Of a stretch of 64,000 nt of DNA, positions 24,999 through 36,457 are shown one piece after another; within the stretch, counting starts at the first letter, position 1, and each line of letters starts with the position of its first letter. Location of the stretch: positions 114,983 to 178,982 of the forward strand of contig JNDT01002278.1 of the NCBI GenBank assembly GCA_000697055.1, written 5' to 3'. The notes under the pieces are model-generated. The model ran no database searches. It was given only the letters and a program-made list of their open reading frames with translations, and was not told where the DNA came from. Both the position numbers and the translations under genes were made by a program. This DNA comes from Saksenaea vasiformis B4078 (Eukaryota; Mucoromycota; Mucoromycetes; Mucorales; Saksenaeaceae).

Positions 24999-25283
24999 GA
25001 TACCGATCAACGTTTCCAAACGTGCGATCTTAGCATTATGGGATGGATCAGTAAAGTATAAAGCGTATACTTGCCACTACCTCCCGATAATCGACGGGCA
25101 TTCTGAAATTATCCACTCTGTGTACTTGGTGTGTTTATAGTGCTATGAACGAGGGGAATTCTTTGAAATTTGTGCGTCTATTATCAATGAAGAGGCAGAA
25201 ATTTCAAGGGCCCTTTTGTTGCTGTCATTAATCTACCTGTCGTTAAATACGGCGCTTGTCGCAGAGTTCATTGGCTTGTGGTA
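24999..25283 (+). pseudogene. Open frame broken by one TAG
   Basis: One frame reads without interruption except for a single TAG at 25138-25140. Before it: SKRAILALWDGSVKYKAYTC and LPIIDGHSEIIHSVYLVCL; after it: YERGEFFEICASIINEEAEI and a hydrophobic tail, ending at TAG 25283. It has no Met start. The composition looks coding on both sides of the stop, suggesting a recently broken exon. TTATAG just before 25141 could alternatively be a 3' splice site. No family recognised. Confidence 0.3.
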
Positions 25284-25852
25284 GCAACAGGCGTCGTTGA
25301 GTAGGTTCTGCAGCGACAAAGATAGCATTATTTGCAGAAAATGTTGCTCGGCATACAATATCATCTTGCCAATTCCAGATCCCCCATCTCTACCAAGTAC
25401 TTCCGTGTTGTTGGTCTGTTCTGCAGGGTTATGGCTATTGCGAATGATTCTATCCTTAATGAAACCATATCATATAATACAAAGGCCGCTTCTCCAAAAG
25501 CAGTACACTTTCGCGGGACAATAAAACTTCGATTCTGATATTTTCTTGAAACAATGTATCCTCCGTCGTTACGTGAAGTATACGAGAACAGTAGAGAAAA
25601 GGAATAAAAGGGTGAAAGCCTAGTATAAAATCTTCCTCATAATGCGCAAAATTTTCAAAGGCCTATAAGATATTTTACTGGCAATTTACGTTATTGCAAG
25701 ATGTTCTGAAGACAGCTAAAGATATTTAGACTTTCTTAAGTTTTTTCTCAACGTGGGCACAGTCGCCCTCCCGTACTGTTCCCCAAACATAAGTCCACAA
25801 CACGATAAATAACTAGCTTGTTTGCTGTTGTCCTCGCGAATGCTCTTTTATA

Positions 25853-28800
25853 TCAGTTACGTGCTTCGCTGTAGCTTTGAGTTACTCCTTCTCCGTCTCT
25901 GTACATATCCGCAATTCTGGCTAGAGCTTGGCTATTGTTCTGGTTAGCTGCTCTTCTGTACCATTGAATTGCTTCATCATAGCTTTGATCTACTCCTCTT
26001 CCATCTCTGTACATATCTCCAAGTCTGACCAGCACTTCGCCATTGTCCTCATAAGCTGCGTTTCCGTAAAACTCAAGTGCTTCGCCATAGCTTCGCTCTA
26101 CTCCTTCACCATCTCTGCACATATCTCCGAGTCTGATATGCGCCTCGATATTGTTCTGAGCAAGTGCTTCTCTGTACCATTTAAGTGCTTCATCGTAACT
26201 TTGATCCACTCCTTCTCCGTCTCTGTACATATCTCCGAGTCTTACTTTTGCGTAAACGTTGTCCTGATTAACTGCTTTTCTGTACCATTCGAATGCTTCG
26301 TCGTAACTTCGATGTACCCCTCTTCCGTAGCTGTAAGCATCCCCTAGGCTTTTCTGTGCGTCTGCATGATCTTGTTTAGCAGATCTGCTGAACCATTGGA
26401 ACGATTTAACATCGCTAGGGGGAACACCTTGGCCGCGGCTGTACATAAGCCCCAGCTGACACTGTGCCATACAATTGTTACTCTCTGCAGCTTTTCTTAG
26501 CCATTTAAGCGCTCTCTGGTAGTCGCAACGTGTTCCTATGGCATTCTTGTACATGCACCCCAGGTTATACTGTGCTTGGACGTGGTTTTGCTTTGCTGCC
26601 TCGATAAACCAGCGGAAAGCGCGAGGAGTGTCTTCTGCACCTTCACCTAGCACGTACATCAGTCCAACGTTGTACTGTGCATCACTGTCGCCTCGAGAAG
26701 CGGCGCGTTCAAACCAGCCTCGCGCTGCACAAACGTCCTTATCAACCCCTCTTCCATGATCGAACATCACTCCTAGGTTGTAGCACGCTTTTGCATTTCC
26801 ATTTGTCGCCGCCCTTGTAAACCACTTGACTGCTGTGGCGTCACTCTGATAAACCCCTCTGCCGCTTTCATACATGATTCCCAGGCAATTTTCTGCTTTA
26901 TCGTTCCTTTGCGCAGCTGCCTTTTTGATCCACTTCAACGCTTTAGCGTAGTCCATCTCGACACCTTCACCAGACAAATACATAGCTCCGAGACGGTATT
27001 TCGCTTTCGAACTGCCATGATCCGCCGCTTTCTGGAACCATTCGAGCGCCCTGTTGTAATCTTGGCAGACACCTTCGCCAGACATATACATTGTCCCAAG
27101 ATGATACTGCGCATCGCAATAGTTCTGCCTAGCAGCTTCTTCGAAATATTCAACTGCTCTGGCATAATCCTGCGCCACGCCTTTGCCGTCCTTGAACATA
27201 CATCCGAGACAGGTTTGTGCTTCGCTGCTGTGTTTCTCAGCAGCTTTTAGTAGCCACACAAACGCTTCTGGATAGTCTTCCACAAATTCCTTTTTATCCG
27301 TGTGCACAATTCCAAGAGAATATTGCGCGTTGGCATCATCATGGGCAACAGCATCCACAGCCATGTCACACACTTCCATATAGCTGGGATCAACTCCAAA
27401 GCCTCTAGCATACATGACCCATAACCGGTGTTGAGCATATGCATCTTTGGAAAAAGGTACCGGCCTATAAAGGCTCATAGCGCTTACGGAATGATGCTTA
27501 ACACGATTCCAATGGTCGCAATTATCTTGTTCCAAGAAACGACTGTAGAGAGTTTCCTTTAGAATACCTTCTATAGGCGTTTTCATATCGTCTGGCAGCA
27601 GGCAATAAGTCGGGATAAGCTTCTTAAATTGAATAATCGCTGGGTTTGCGGGTATGGACTGCATCCATCGCTCGATGCTATTTTCGCAGATAGACAGTGA
27701 GGAGCGATCATCTGTACCAACTAGGATTGATGTATCGCCACCTTACACCGGAAGCGGTTCATATTATGCGCCTTCACTACAGAGGCATAATTGTCTTACC
27801 AATAACTTTGTACCTACAGCCTGCACGAATAGCACTTGCAACTGCATGCTTCATCAGCTCTTGATCGCCTTCTGACAAAGTTTCTGTTCCCGTAAAGCTC
27901 AGAAGGCATTCGTCCCATTCTATCATAATTTTTCCACCTGCAGAACCGCAATGAGCAACCATTATTCCTGATATACTGAAATGTTTTACCTAATACTATC
28001 TCTGAAGAGTAGAAGTATCCATACACGTGGAACAACTTCTCAAGTTCTTCGGATCTTTGTTTTTTCGAAGACAATCGGAGCGCAAGTATGACATTGTTAA
28101 TAAAAGAGACATCCGCTTGTACACCCGCATGAAGACACAGCTAGAGACAACGTTAGGGCCATGAACCTTGACGAAATCTTTGACATACTTCGTAGCAGGA
28201 GACGTATATCACTAAAACACGTTTTCGATAGTTGTGTTTAGGATAGTAGATCACCAGGTGCTCTCGCATCGTAGAATCGAACATACTACTGACGTGCAGG
28301 CTCTTCTCGCCCACGTCCACGTCGTCATACGTCTCTACTGTTACGACATCTTTGACTTGAAAACGCTCAGAGATAAACTGTGACTCTTGTCCAGGGATAG
28401 CATCATACATATCCAATAAGGTAGAGCTTACAAACTGCCCGTCGGGTCTGATTCCTCTATTCCAGTAGCTAATGAGCGTTTTGATGATATCATGCCGCAA
28501 CGAACTGTCTGATCGTATCATTTGAGGTTGAAGGCGAAAACTAATATTGGTGCTGTTATGCTGATGATCCAGACTTCCAGCTAGTGCGGCCAAAGAAACA
28601 GACGATAAAAATGGGTCTATGACCTCTTTGGTTGCTATGTACAGATACTGTAGTGGCGCGAGACATAATTTCACAAGTGCCGTATTACCAGCATCATCCA
28701 ATATCTCGGCTTGCAAGCAAATCTCATCACTGAAATGAACATAGTCATCGATATTTCCTGTTTCCTCCTCGTAGGCAGAATCAATTCCAGTAGCATTGTT

Positions 28801-30572
28801 GCGAGATTGATTCGAAACACTGCTATCCGATACGTATCGGACAATTTTCCTAATAGGTTCGTAGGATTCCGTATTAGGCTATGCGTATGTGAAGTAGACA
28901 CGTCCTACCATTCTTGTACCAACGTCGGCGACAGTGATGTAGCAGCAACTGCCACGTATTGTCCGTAAAGGCCAGTGGACGCACTTTCTTGTCGCGTGGT
29001 GATAGAATCTGAAGATGCTAATAGTGATAAAAAGCCGCTCTCTTGTCCTACAAGGTGCTCCGAGCTAAAATGTGATAGTTTTACATAAAATAGATCTCCG
29101 TATGCAACAGGCGTGTGATCCCGTTGTACAGATTTTGGTACAAGGTGGACCGTAGCTGGGTGAATACGACCCTCATACAGATCCTTTGTCAGTTTATCCG
29201 AATCGACAAAACATAAAATTTGCCCTAGAGTAAGCGTAAGATAATAACAATACCTATTTCAGCAAAATCGTCACCCTTTACAGTATCTTCATGACTATTA
29301 GTCTCGTCTACGCTGGTACCATTTCCTATGCTGGTATCATTTCCTACGCTGGTATCATTTCCTACGCTGGTATCATTTCCTACGCTGGTATCATTTCCTA
29401 CGCTGGTATCATTTCCTATACTGATATCACTTGCTATGTTGGTATCATTTGCTACGCTGGTATCATTTGCTGAGTATGGAAAATGATACAGGTATTGATG
29501 ACGTTGATTTGTCTCCAGTTTCGTCGCCATAAATTCCACAGGGCAATTGTAGAACACATAATTGTTGTCCAAAAATTCATTTTCGTAGACCTCGTTCACT
29601 TTAGTACGTTCACATTCGTCGAGGATAGTGTACAACGGTTTCAAGTCTTTCCACTGTATGATCGCAGGTCGCGCTTTGATGCTTTCCTTCCAGACTTCCG
29701 GTCCCCTGGATTCATACAAGTCCGGCTTCCCGCCTATTGTAAAACTTAGAAATCATTATACCACCAACTAAGTGGTACCTATAATGGAACGCTGTATGTT
29801 TCTCTTTGCTAGATCAGTGATATTGGTTTCAGAGATGACTTCCTGCTTGAAAGCGATCCTACCGCCTTTGGAGAGATTACTATTTGTCTCCGTCTGACCA
29901 ATTTATACTTGATACCTAGCAAGAGTTTGGAGGGGTAATAGTACCCAAACTTTTGAAAAACTCCCTGTAGCGCATAATATTTTCCTTCGTTTGATTTGGC
30001 CTTTAATGCCTTCTTGACCGCATCTTTGAAAGGGGCATTTGCAGTAACATGTTCGGAAGATATGTACACCTAACGTAGACCTTATTTGGCTTACATCCAC
30101 TGAAACATACCGTCAATAATTTACCTCTGCACATGATACATAGGATACAAGGTACTCCTCCATGCTGCCTTCTGACGAGGATTGGGAAGTGTCATAAGAG
30201 TTACAACTGCTTTTTGCTGCAACGTCATAAGCAAACGTTTCTGGGAAGTATTTGTAGAAGGCATCATCCATGTATAGTCCACTAGTCAAGTTCTCCGCCT
30301 CTATGATTTTCGTGCATTCATACTCCATGAATGGATCCTCTTCAGGATATTGGTGGATCAGTTCAGAATCAGGCCTGTTATCTTCGATACTCAAGGCGGA
30401 GCGTGCAGCTATTTGCCCATCAAAATGAATACCATATATGCACCGGCGTATAATATCAGATTGCAAACTTTGGTCAATCTTAGTAGAGACACAACGTCAA
30501 CTAAGCGAAAAAACATAAGAATACTGTTACCGTATACAATGATAAAGTACTATTTTGATCCTGGGAAGTCAT
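25853..30572 (-). CDS. Double MACPF-like module + Sel1 repeats
   Basis: Ten phase-compatible exons (30572-30531, 30478-30125, 30069-29916, 29865-29779, 29733-29254, 29224-28909, 28849-28189, 28140-27990, 27937-27800, 27720-25853) encode 1,416 residues. Two modules each carry a MACPF signature: FGYYY-x6-GG in the first and YGYFY-x6-GG in the second, against the family's YG(T/S)H(F/Y)-x6-GG. Each is followed by a Trp-x2-Ser and PAII ... P-x-Y-x-x-L segment typical of the end of the domain. Between them are a NDTSVG repeat and a probable beta-rich domain. The last 600 residues are about 15 Sel1 repeats (consensus A-x2-LG-x-MY-x2-G-x-GV ... DYxxAxxWxxKAA). MACPF proteins form membrane pores or act in attack or defence; no signal peptide or function is evident here. 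The 42-nt first exon and one 29-nt intron are the weakest points. Confidence 0.7.
29308..29470 (-). repeat. 18-bp minisatellite (NDTSVG)
   Basis: Nine 18-bp units, four identical (CCTACGCTGGTATCATTT on the plus strand), the outer ones diverged. In the gene's frame each unit encodes a hexapeptide of the NDTSVG type, forming a linker between the two modules of the MACPF-like/Sel1 protein. The unit length keeps frame, so copy number can vary without breaking the gene. Confidence 0.9.
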
Positions 30573-31090
30573 TGAAAGAAAACTGAAGAACCCGTGTTGC
30601 TAATCCCTCTCTTAAGTTTCGGAGATGAGCGCCGCTTAAATTCACAAAGTCTTATGTTGAGCCCACAACCTTATCCTCTGTGTGGTTAGGAACGTTGCAA
30701 GTCAAACGCCGCGGATCCTGTGTCCTAGCACATAGAAGATAGTTGTCCGGAAGGTTTGTGTTCAAGAATATCAATATAGTCGTGTACTACGGGCCTCACT
30801 TGAAATAGATAAAACTGTGGGGACCGACTCAAATAAACAATAGATCGTTTCTCTCGAAATACCCATTCATTTGGATAGAAAGATATCTCGAGGCAAAAAA
30901 TACATCAAAACCTCTCAGGGAGCATAAAGTGAATGTCGCCTAGCGACGCCTTTTTCAACGAGAACAACGTCGCGGAATTCATTTCAAATGCCGCTTCAGG
31001 TTGTGACTAATTATTAAAACAGTCACGTACGTCTCGCATAAGAAAAAAAAAAAGTTTGCGAGTTCACGAAAGCGATTCGTTGAAAGAGTA
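30573..31090. other. Divergent promoter region
   Basis: Between the leftward MACPF-like/Sel1 gene and the rightward Sel1/MYND gene. No ORF or RNA gene recognised; an A run lies at 31042-31053 close to the rightward start. Confidence 0.45.
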
Positions 31091-32760
31091 ATGGCTCAAG
31101 TTCAGGAACACCTTCCCGAGGGCGAAGCGCCAGCAGCTACCGAAGTTCCTGCCTTTTTGGGCTTGACCCAGCAACAATCGGCCTTGCTGGTGGCCCTTTA
31201 TAACGAAACGGATCCCGAGTTCGCGAAGCAGCTACCAACCGCCATGCCCATTGCAGCACAACAGCTGGCTCAGGAATATGAAAAGCGAAACAGTGTTGGA
31301 AAAAAGGTATAAAGAGCATACCGTGTCAACATGCACTTTTGTTCATGAAAAAAAAAAACGTACAGCTTGAACGTGCCAACGCGACGTATTCAGAGGAGTT
31401 TACTACGTTCGAAAAAACGCAGCAAGAGGCTTTGGAGCTTTTGTCGAAGACGGACATGGATATCGACAAGGCTGCTGAAGGATTGGTTCTCGATGAAAAA
31501 TCGGACTGCTCTATCCACGATCTTTTGTTGGGTAGCTTGCTGTACGGTGGTCTGCGACGTGAACCCTCTGGACCCGACGACAAGGCTAGCATGTCACCTG
31601 TAGCTAGTCCTAACTTTGAGGGCGCAAAGAGACTGCTTGAGCGTGCGTTTGAAAAGGGATATACGATGGCTGCTGTGCAGATTGGATCTATCTACTTGCA
31701 AGAGGAGAAATTGGCATCAGGTAAAAACTTGCCTGGCCAGGATCCCAAGAAGCTTGCCTTCGAATGGTACAGCAAGGCAGCAGCAGCATCTAACCCGGTA
31801 ATATATGAACGATTAAAAAGGCGTAAGCTCTTAACTGTGATTTTGGTTATAGATGGCGAACCACAAGATTGGTTATTTCTATGAGAATGGTATTGGATGC
31901 AAGGGAGATATCCAAAAGGCCGTTGAACATTACGAAAAAGCGTTTGATCAAGGTAAATGCGAAAGAAAAAAAAAAGATAGCAGACTTTAAACATTCGTCT
32001 TCAATAGGTTATCCCGATTCTGCTCACAACCTTGGTCTTATCTATCAAGGCAACAATGCTACCACGCTTCCATTAAAGGATATCAAGAAATCGATGGAGA
32101 AGTTTGAGCGTGCCCGCCAATGGGGTTATGCAGCATCAGCAAACGCTCGTAAGTGAATTCTTTTTTTTTGTCCGAAAAAGCGAATCTAACCATGTTACAG
32201 TGGGTAGAATGTACCTTCTTATGTCCAAGGATGAAGACATGGCCAAGGCGGCAGGCAACCCTGGCAGCGACAAGGAAGAATACATCGTCACAGGCATTGA
32301 TCTTTTGGAGGATAGTGCCAACAATGGTGATGCCGATGCTATGCTTATGCTCGGTTTGATTTTCGGTTCGAAGGATTATGGTCTCTACGATATGGACAAG
32401 GCGCAGAACTACATGGAGCTTGCTCTTGTACGTGGCGACCTTGAAGCCTATAATTACCTGGTCCGTATTCTGCGAGCAAAAATGGCTGCACGTGTGGCAC
32501 TGGAGAAGGACAATCTGGAGAACTTTGAAAAGCTGAGTCAAGCCGATAAGGAGAAACTGATTCGCCAGCTTGCCAAGGAAGCAGCACCGGAAAAGGTTCG
32601 TCACAAGCAATGCGGTAACACGTTTTGCGACAAGACCGAGGAAAAAGAAGGCGATTTCAAGCGCTGTAGCCAATGTCTTCGTGTCTCTTATTGTTCGCGC
32701 GAGTGCCAGAAAGAACACTGGAAATCTGGCCACAAGGCTGTATGTACCAAACCAAAATAA
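31091..32760 (+). CDS. Sel1-like repeats + MYND zinc finger
   Basis: Five exons (31091-31306, 31366-31797, 31853-31952, 32008-32148, 32201-32760) encode 482 residues. Sel1-like helical repeats occupy the middle (EGAKRLLERAFEKGYTMAAV, MANHKIGYFYENGIGCKGDI, then PDSAHNLGLIYQGNN and DADAMLMLGLIFGS). The C terminus is a MYND finger: CGNTFCDKTEE ... FKRCSQCLRVSYCSRECQKE and HWKSGHKAVC. The MYND finger usually binds Pro-rich partners, and Sel1 repeats are scaffolds, so an adaptor role is inferred. It converges with TIM10, whose stop lies 131 nt downstream on the other strand. Introns are 52-59 nt. No catalytic domain (such as SET) is present. Confidence 0.82.
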
Positions 32761-32891
32761 ATAGTATATAGACTTCTCCACATGATCGTCCCTTCTTTGT
32801 CCTTAAAACGCTGTAGCCAGTCAATTCTTTTATATATACATAAGCTCGTTGCTGTCTATGATAGCCAATGCTCTATGTTTCTTTGTTTCTC

Positions 32892-33235
32892 TTATTTGGG
32901 CATGTTCTGCTGTCCCATTTGCTGCATCTTCTCGCCGACCTTGTTGTTAACTTCAAAGAACTTGGCTACACATCGGTCGATACACACGGCTTCGCCTTGT
33001 GTCAAGTCACCCTGAGCATACTCCTTGGAAACGCACTTGGTGTAGCAAGAATCGGCGATGCTATCAACGCGTTTGTTTTGTTTGTTTTTTTTAGTAACTT
33101 CAAAAAAAAAAAAAGCTCAACGGAAATTTACCGGTTGAAAAGATCGGTGACCATTTCAAGTTCCTGCTCGGCCATGGCAATGTTTTGCGGGTTAACCGCC
33201 TGCTGTGATTGCATACCACCACCGAAAAACGACAT
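32892..33235 (-). CDS. TIM10: Mitochondrial chaperone Tim10
   Basis: Two exons (33235-33132 and 33060-32892) encode 90 residues, the usual length of a small Tim. The twin CX3C motif is present (CYTKC and CIDRC), flanked by MVTDLFNRIADSCYTKC and EAVCIDRCVAKFFEVNNKVG. The N terminus MSFFGGGMQSQQAVNPQNIA fits Tim10 better than Tim9. Tim9-Tim10 hexamers chaperone membrane proteins through the intermembrane space. The start is the Met at 33235; an open frame extends upstream but is not family-like. The 71-nt intron separates the NR and IA codons just before the first CX3C. Confidence 0.93.
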
Positions 33236-33454
33236 TATGGAGTTAGAGGAGCTTAACAGAAAAGGTGAGCCTCCTTTGCATCGTTTTTTTGTTTGAACCA
33301 CGTCGAGTAACGAAGTCACCACAACGTCACACCCTTTTTTGGGTCGACGAAACCAGCTCTCACAGGAACCACCGTCTATCCTAAACTTTACCATTACCAA
33401 GTCATTTTACGTTAACGCCTGGAATAGAAGACTTGTTAGAATCCATAGTACGAT

Positions 33455-33670
33455 GTGCAGGCATTGTTCGATACAGAAATTGCGCTTTTTGCACAGATCA
33501 CCGGTCGTGTAACACCTACGATCCCTAAAAAAAATTCGCTGAAGGAAACAATAAGAAGCTCCATAAATTCTGCACTAACATCTTATGCGACCTATTTCGG
33601 CACTAGGCCAACAGCTGTTCTTTGGAAAGCGAGAATAGCACTACTAGCTATATTGTCGGACATCAAATAA
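33455..33670 (+). CDS. Small hypothetical ORF
   Basis: Seventy-one codons starting MQALFDTEIALFAQITGRVT and containing KETIRSSINSALTSYATYFG. The composition is protein-like, but there is no recognised family and the upstream CAG could be a splice acceptor instead. It lies upstream of TIM10 on the opposite strand. It may be chance. Confidence 0.2.
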   Translation: MQALFDTEIALFAQITGRVTPTIPKKNSLKETIRSSINSALTSYATYFGTRPTAVLWKARIALLAILSDIK

Positions 33671-34056
33671 ATACTATACTATATGCTTCACCTGATACGT
33701 TGTTCTATGGCAGGAAACGTTTATATCGTTTTTTTTTTTCGACATTACCTTTTGGGAGACGTATCACCGAAGAGTGCTAGAACATTTTTAATGCGTAGCA
33801 CAATTTTCCCCTCTAGACTTTTCAGCAGTGCCGAGGCTAATTCGTTGTCACTTCAGAATCATGCTATCGAACTCGTTCTTTGAGGTATGGGGGAAGGTTC
33901 GGGAAAGTTTCTAATGTAAAAGTGGTTGATAGGTATTGTTGTCCGCATGTAAGTGATATATATCTGGGCATATAATTTCATTATAGACCAGATTTCTGAT
34001 GAAGAAAGGCTAGCACAGTGCTCCTTTTTTTTTTGCGTTATTCTGACCTGTTACAA

Positions 34057-34199
34057 CACTATGGGAAACCCGGTTCCTGATCGACTACTTTTCCTAAGTA
34101 AAGAGGTAGTCCATCAGGAACTGGGGTGGTACAGGTCCTTGATAGACTATGTTTTTACTTAGGAAAAGTAGTCAATCAGGAACTGAGTTTTCCATAGTG
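34057..34199. mobile_element. Palindromic MITE (143 bp)
   Basis: Two 46-bp arms (34057-34102 and 34154-34199) are imperfect reverse complements with only a few mismatches, separated by about 51 bp. The ends read CACTATGGGAAA and TTTCCATAGTG, so the terminal inverted repeat starts CACTATGG. The same terminus bounds the element at 53243-53634. No transposase is inside and no clear target-site duplication is visible. Confidence 0.75.
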
Positions 34200-34378
34200 A
34201 AGAAGAATTCTTACTGCTTTAGGTTTACCAGTATTTCCACAACTTGTTAGATGAATGAGCGACTGACCGGAAAATTCTGTAGTGATGCAGCAGCAAACCT
34301 TGATAGATGATGATTGTATGACATAATACAATCTGTCATATGAATGCTTGTCAGGATCTTTATTTTTCTCACACATTA

Positions 34379-34720
34379 TGATCCAACGCCTACCTTCAAA
34401 GGCGCAAAGCCAAGAAACCGAGAAATTGGGACTTCATATCCGCATACAGTATCGAAAATCGCAGAGTGGAGCCATACGTCTGGTTAATGGAGCACTATCG
34501 GATCATAACGCAGTTGTTAAGGTCGGGAACCTACGCTAAGGAAAAAGCATACGATCATTTTACATCCGATGCATTAGGAATTGTGATGAAACATTGGTCA
34601 TCCTGTCGGTTTATCGGAAACGCTACAGGAATGCAAGCAGTTGCTTGGGCATCTTCCCATCTAAGCCCGCAGTTAGCAAATCTTATGCAGACATTTAATA
34701 ACTCACTAGGAGAAAAATAA
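34379..34720 (+). CDS. Hypothetical ORF fragment (113 codons)
   Basis: An open frame without an early Met (a Met occurs at about codon 37) reads NAYLQRRKAKKPRNWDFISA, then VWLMEHYRIITQLLRSGTYA and HLSPQLANLMQTFNN. It ends in TAA at 34720 just before the dispersed repeat. The composition suggests a remnant exon, possibly of a transposon, but no motif is recognised. Confidence 0.25.
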
Positions 34721-34819
34721 TCACGGACTTCCATGATAGCGTATCCCGCGGCACATCCATAATAGACCACGAAAACCCATGATAGATAAAGATTAATTCA
34801 AGAACAATCGTGCATTTCC

Positions 34820-34945
34820 AGGATCTCCTAGATAAAAGCTGGAATTAAGATATAAACTCATGATCTACCGTGGAATCTGCTAAGATGGAATTTCCATGGT
34901 TGTTGTAAAATTATTATGTAACAATCCTGTAGACTGTCATCGAAT
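34820..34945 (+). repeat. Dispersed repeat, copy 1
   Basis: Contains GAATTAAGATATAAACTCAT, GTGGAATCTG and CCTGTAGACTGTCAT. The reverse complement of 53860-53985 aligns along its length with moderate divergence. The surroundings are rich in CATGAT/TCATGG palindromic words. It could be part of a larger degenerate transposon. Confidence 0.6.
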
Positions 34946-35907
34946 TCCATGATTGATCATGGGCCAATTGTCATGCTCAAGGAATAACTAGGAAATGATT
35001 ACGGAAGTGCCAGATTGGATGGAGCATTATGCCTAGTTGGGGGCGTGCTCCTTTCACCATCCACCGCCACCATATTCCCGAGGTTAATGCTAATCTGTAT
35101 AAGTTCTGCGTCTGTGGAGAACCAATTTGCGCTAAAGCAAGAGAATGGAGTATACGCTCATTAGTGTATGAATTCGAGACAAACTTCTATAGCGTAACAT
35201 AAATGCGTCCTAGTCAAGAAATGGAGCAAAACTTGGATGTCATACTACTTACCGCGGAGGATATATAAACAAGTGCTGCAATTGTATACTAGACAACGGA
35301 CAAGAAATGTGAATCGACGATACACTGCGATTATACGCTTTAAGTTGATGCATAGATTCCGCTTACGGAAAATTCAAGGGTACAGCACGCAAGAATGACC
35401 AGTTCCCCAAATGTAGAATTTATTTGGAGTTAACGCTAAATAGCTTAAAAGTAATGCAGAATTGTACGATAAATCTGGCCCTCCCAGAAACGAGCCAGTG
35501 AAAATTCAGTAGGGTCGTAGCATCATCCTTCATGTAGGATCTAATCTTAGATTGTAGGCTTTGCATTGACAGGTGACACAAAGCACAAGCCTGGCCGACT
35601 GCGCATCCAGCGAAGCACATTCAGCTATTGGTTTTATCACTGCGATTCATCCGACTTGATAGAATGTATCCGCTGTGAGATAGAAATAGATGTCAAAAGA
35701 TTATCTTACAGTCTTCATGAAGAGTGTGAATCTACATAGCAAACACGATATCATGATCGCTACGGCGTATAAAACTAGAGACTCTGCGTCATGCGACCAG
35801 CAAAAGAGCAATGAACTATTTTTTTTCTGGGTGGGCTGATGGTATTCTATGGCGGTGATACATAGAAATAATATGGACTCATGATACAGGAAAGAAAAGA
35901 AATACCC

Positions 35908-35910
<3 letters not shown>

Positions 35911-35942
<32 letters not shown>

Positions 35943-35943
35943 C

Positions 35944-35979
<36 letters not shown>
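35911..35979 (+). repeat. Poly-A tract
   Basis: A run of about 29 A, then CCCC, then about 34 A, followed by TTACTGC. It could be the tail of a retroposed sequence or a homopolymer expansion; such runs are also error-prone in assemblies. Confidence 0.8.
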
Positions 35980-35980
<1 letters not shown>

Positions 35981-36457
35981 ACTGCACAATAAAAGATAGT
36001 AAGACCTTCCTTGTTCGGTTTCGCATAATCAAACGATTTCAAAGAGCTTTGAAATTGTCCTAAGAAACACGACTGGTCGTCTATTCATTTCTGTTTATCT
36101 ATGCTAAACCTTAATAACTGATGGACAGCGCCTATATCAAATCAATCTTGCGCTGAAAAAAATAAATAAATAAATAAACACATACTTGGCACCCTAATTC
36201 CGGCGGCCGATCACAGCTTACATGGACCTGGACCTCCCATACACAGAGAATTTATGGAGCAACAGTTTGAAGGAAACAGCAAATGGGCCTTAAAGCCTTG
36301 TATATTTTCCTCAAAACGCTCATGAAGGTCTCCAAGCATCTGCAAATAATTTACAAATGTATTCCGTGTATATTGCGCGAATTCATGCTGATATTTTGCA
36401 ATACTGCAGACGCAGCAGGTTTTTGTAGCCGTCGACAGTGTCTCTCTCAAGTAATAC

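Larger units (their letters stand above)
21098..25852. other. Gene-poor, repeat-bearing stretch
   Basis: About 4.8 kb with no intact gene. It holds an imperfect tandem duplication (24261-24617) and an open frame broken by one stop (24999-25283), listed separately. Other ORFs of 60-110 codons show no motif and conflict between strands. Confidence 0.4.
33236..36457. other. Accessory stretch with repeats
   Basis: About 3.2 kb upstream of TIM10 holding a MITE, a dispersed repeat, long A runs and two weak ORFs, each listed separately. The rest shows no gene. An AAAT repeat (AAATAAATAAATAAAC) lies near 36160-36180. Confidence 0.45.

Noticed and set aside
28189..28250. Apparent frameshift in the second MACPF-like module
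   Set aside because: Explained by a canonical 48-nt intron (GTATGT ... CCTAAC ... CTCTAG) with matching phase.
28850..28930. Apparent stop and frameshift between the beta-rich domain and module 2
   Set aside because: A GTAGGA ... CCTAAT ... ATTAG intron (28850-28908) restores the frame into KIVRYVSD.
32083..32781. 232-codon minus-strand ORF opposite the Sel1/MYND gene
   Set aside because: Hydrophobic shadow of the last MYND exon; the plus strand has the finger and correct splice phases.
35701..36063. ORFs encoding poly-Lys or poly-Phe
   Set aside because: Products of the long A runs, not proteins.
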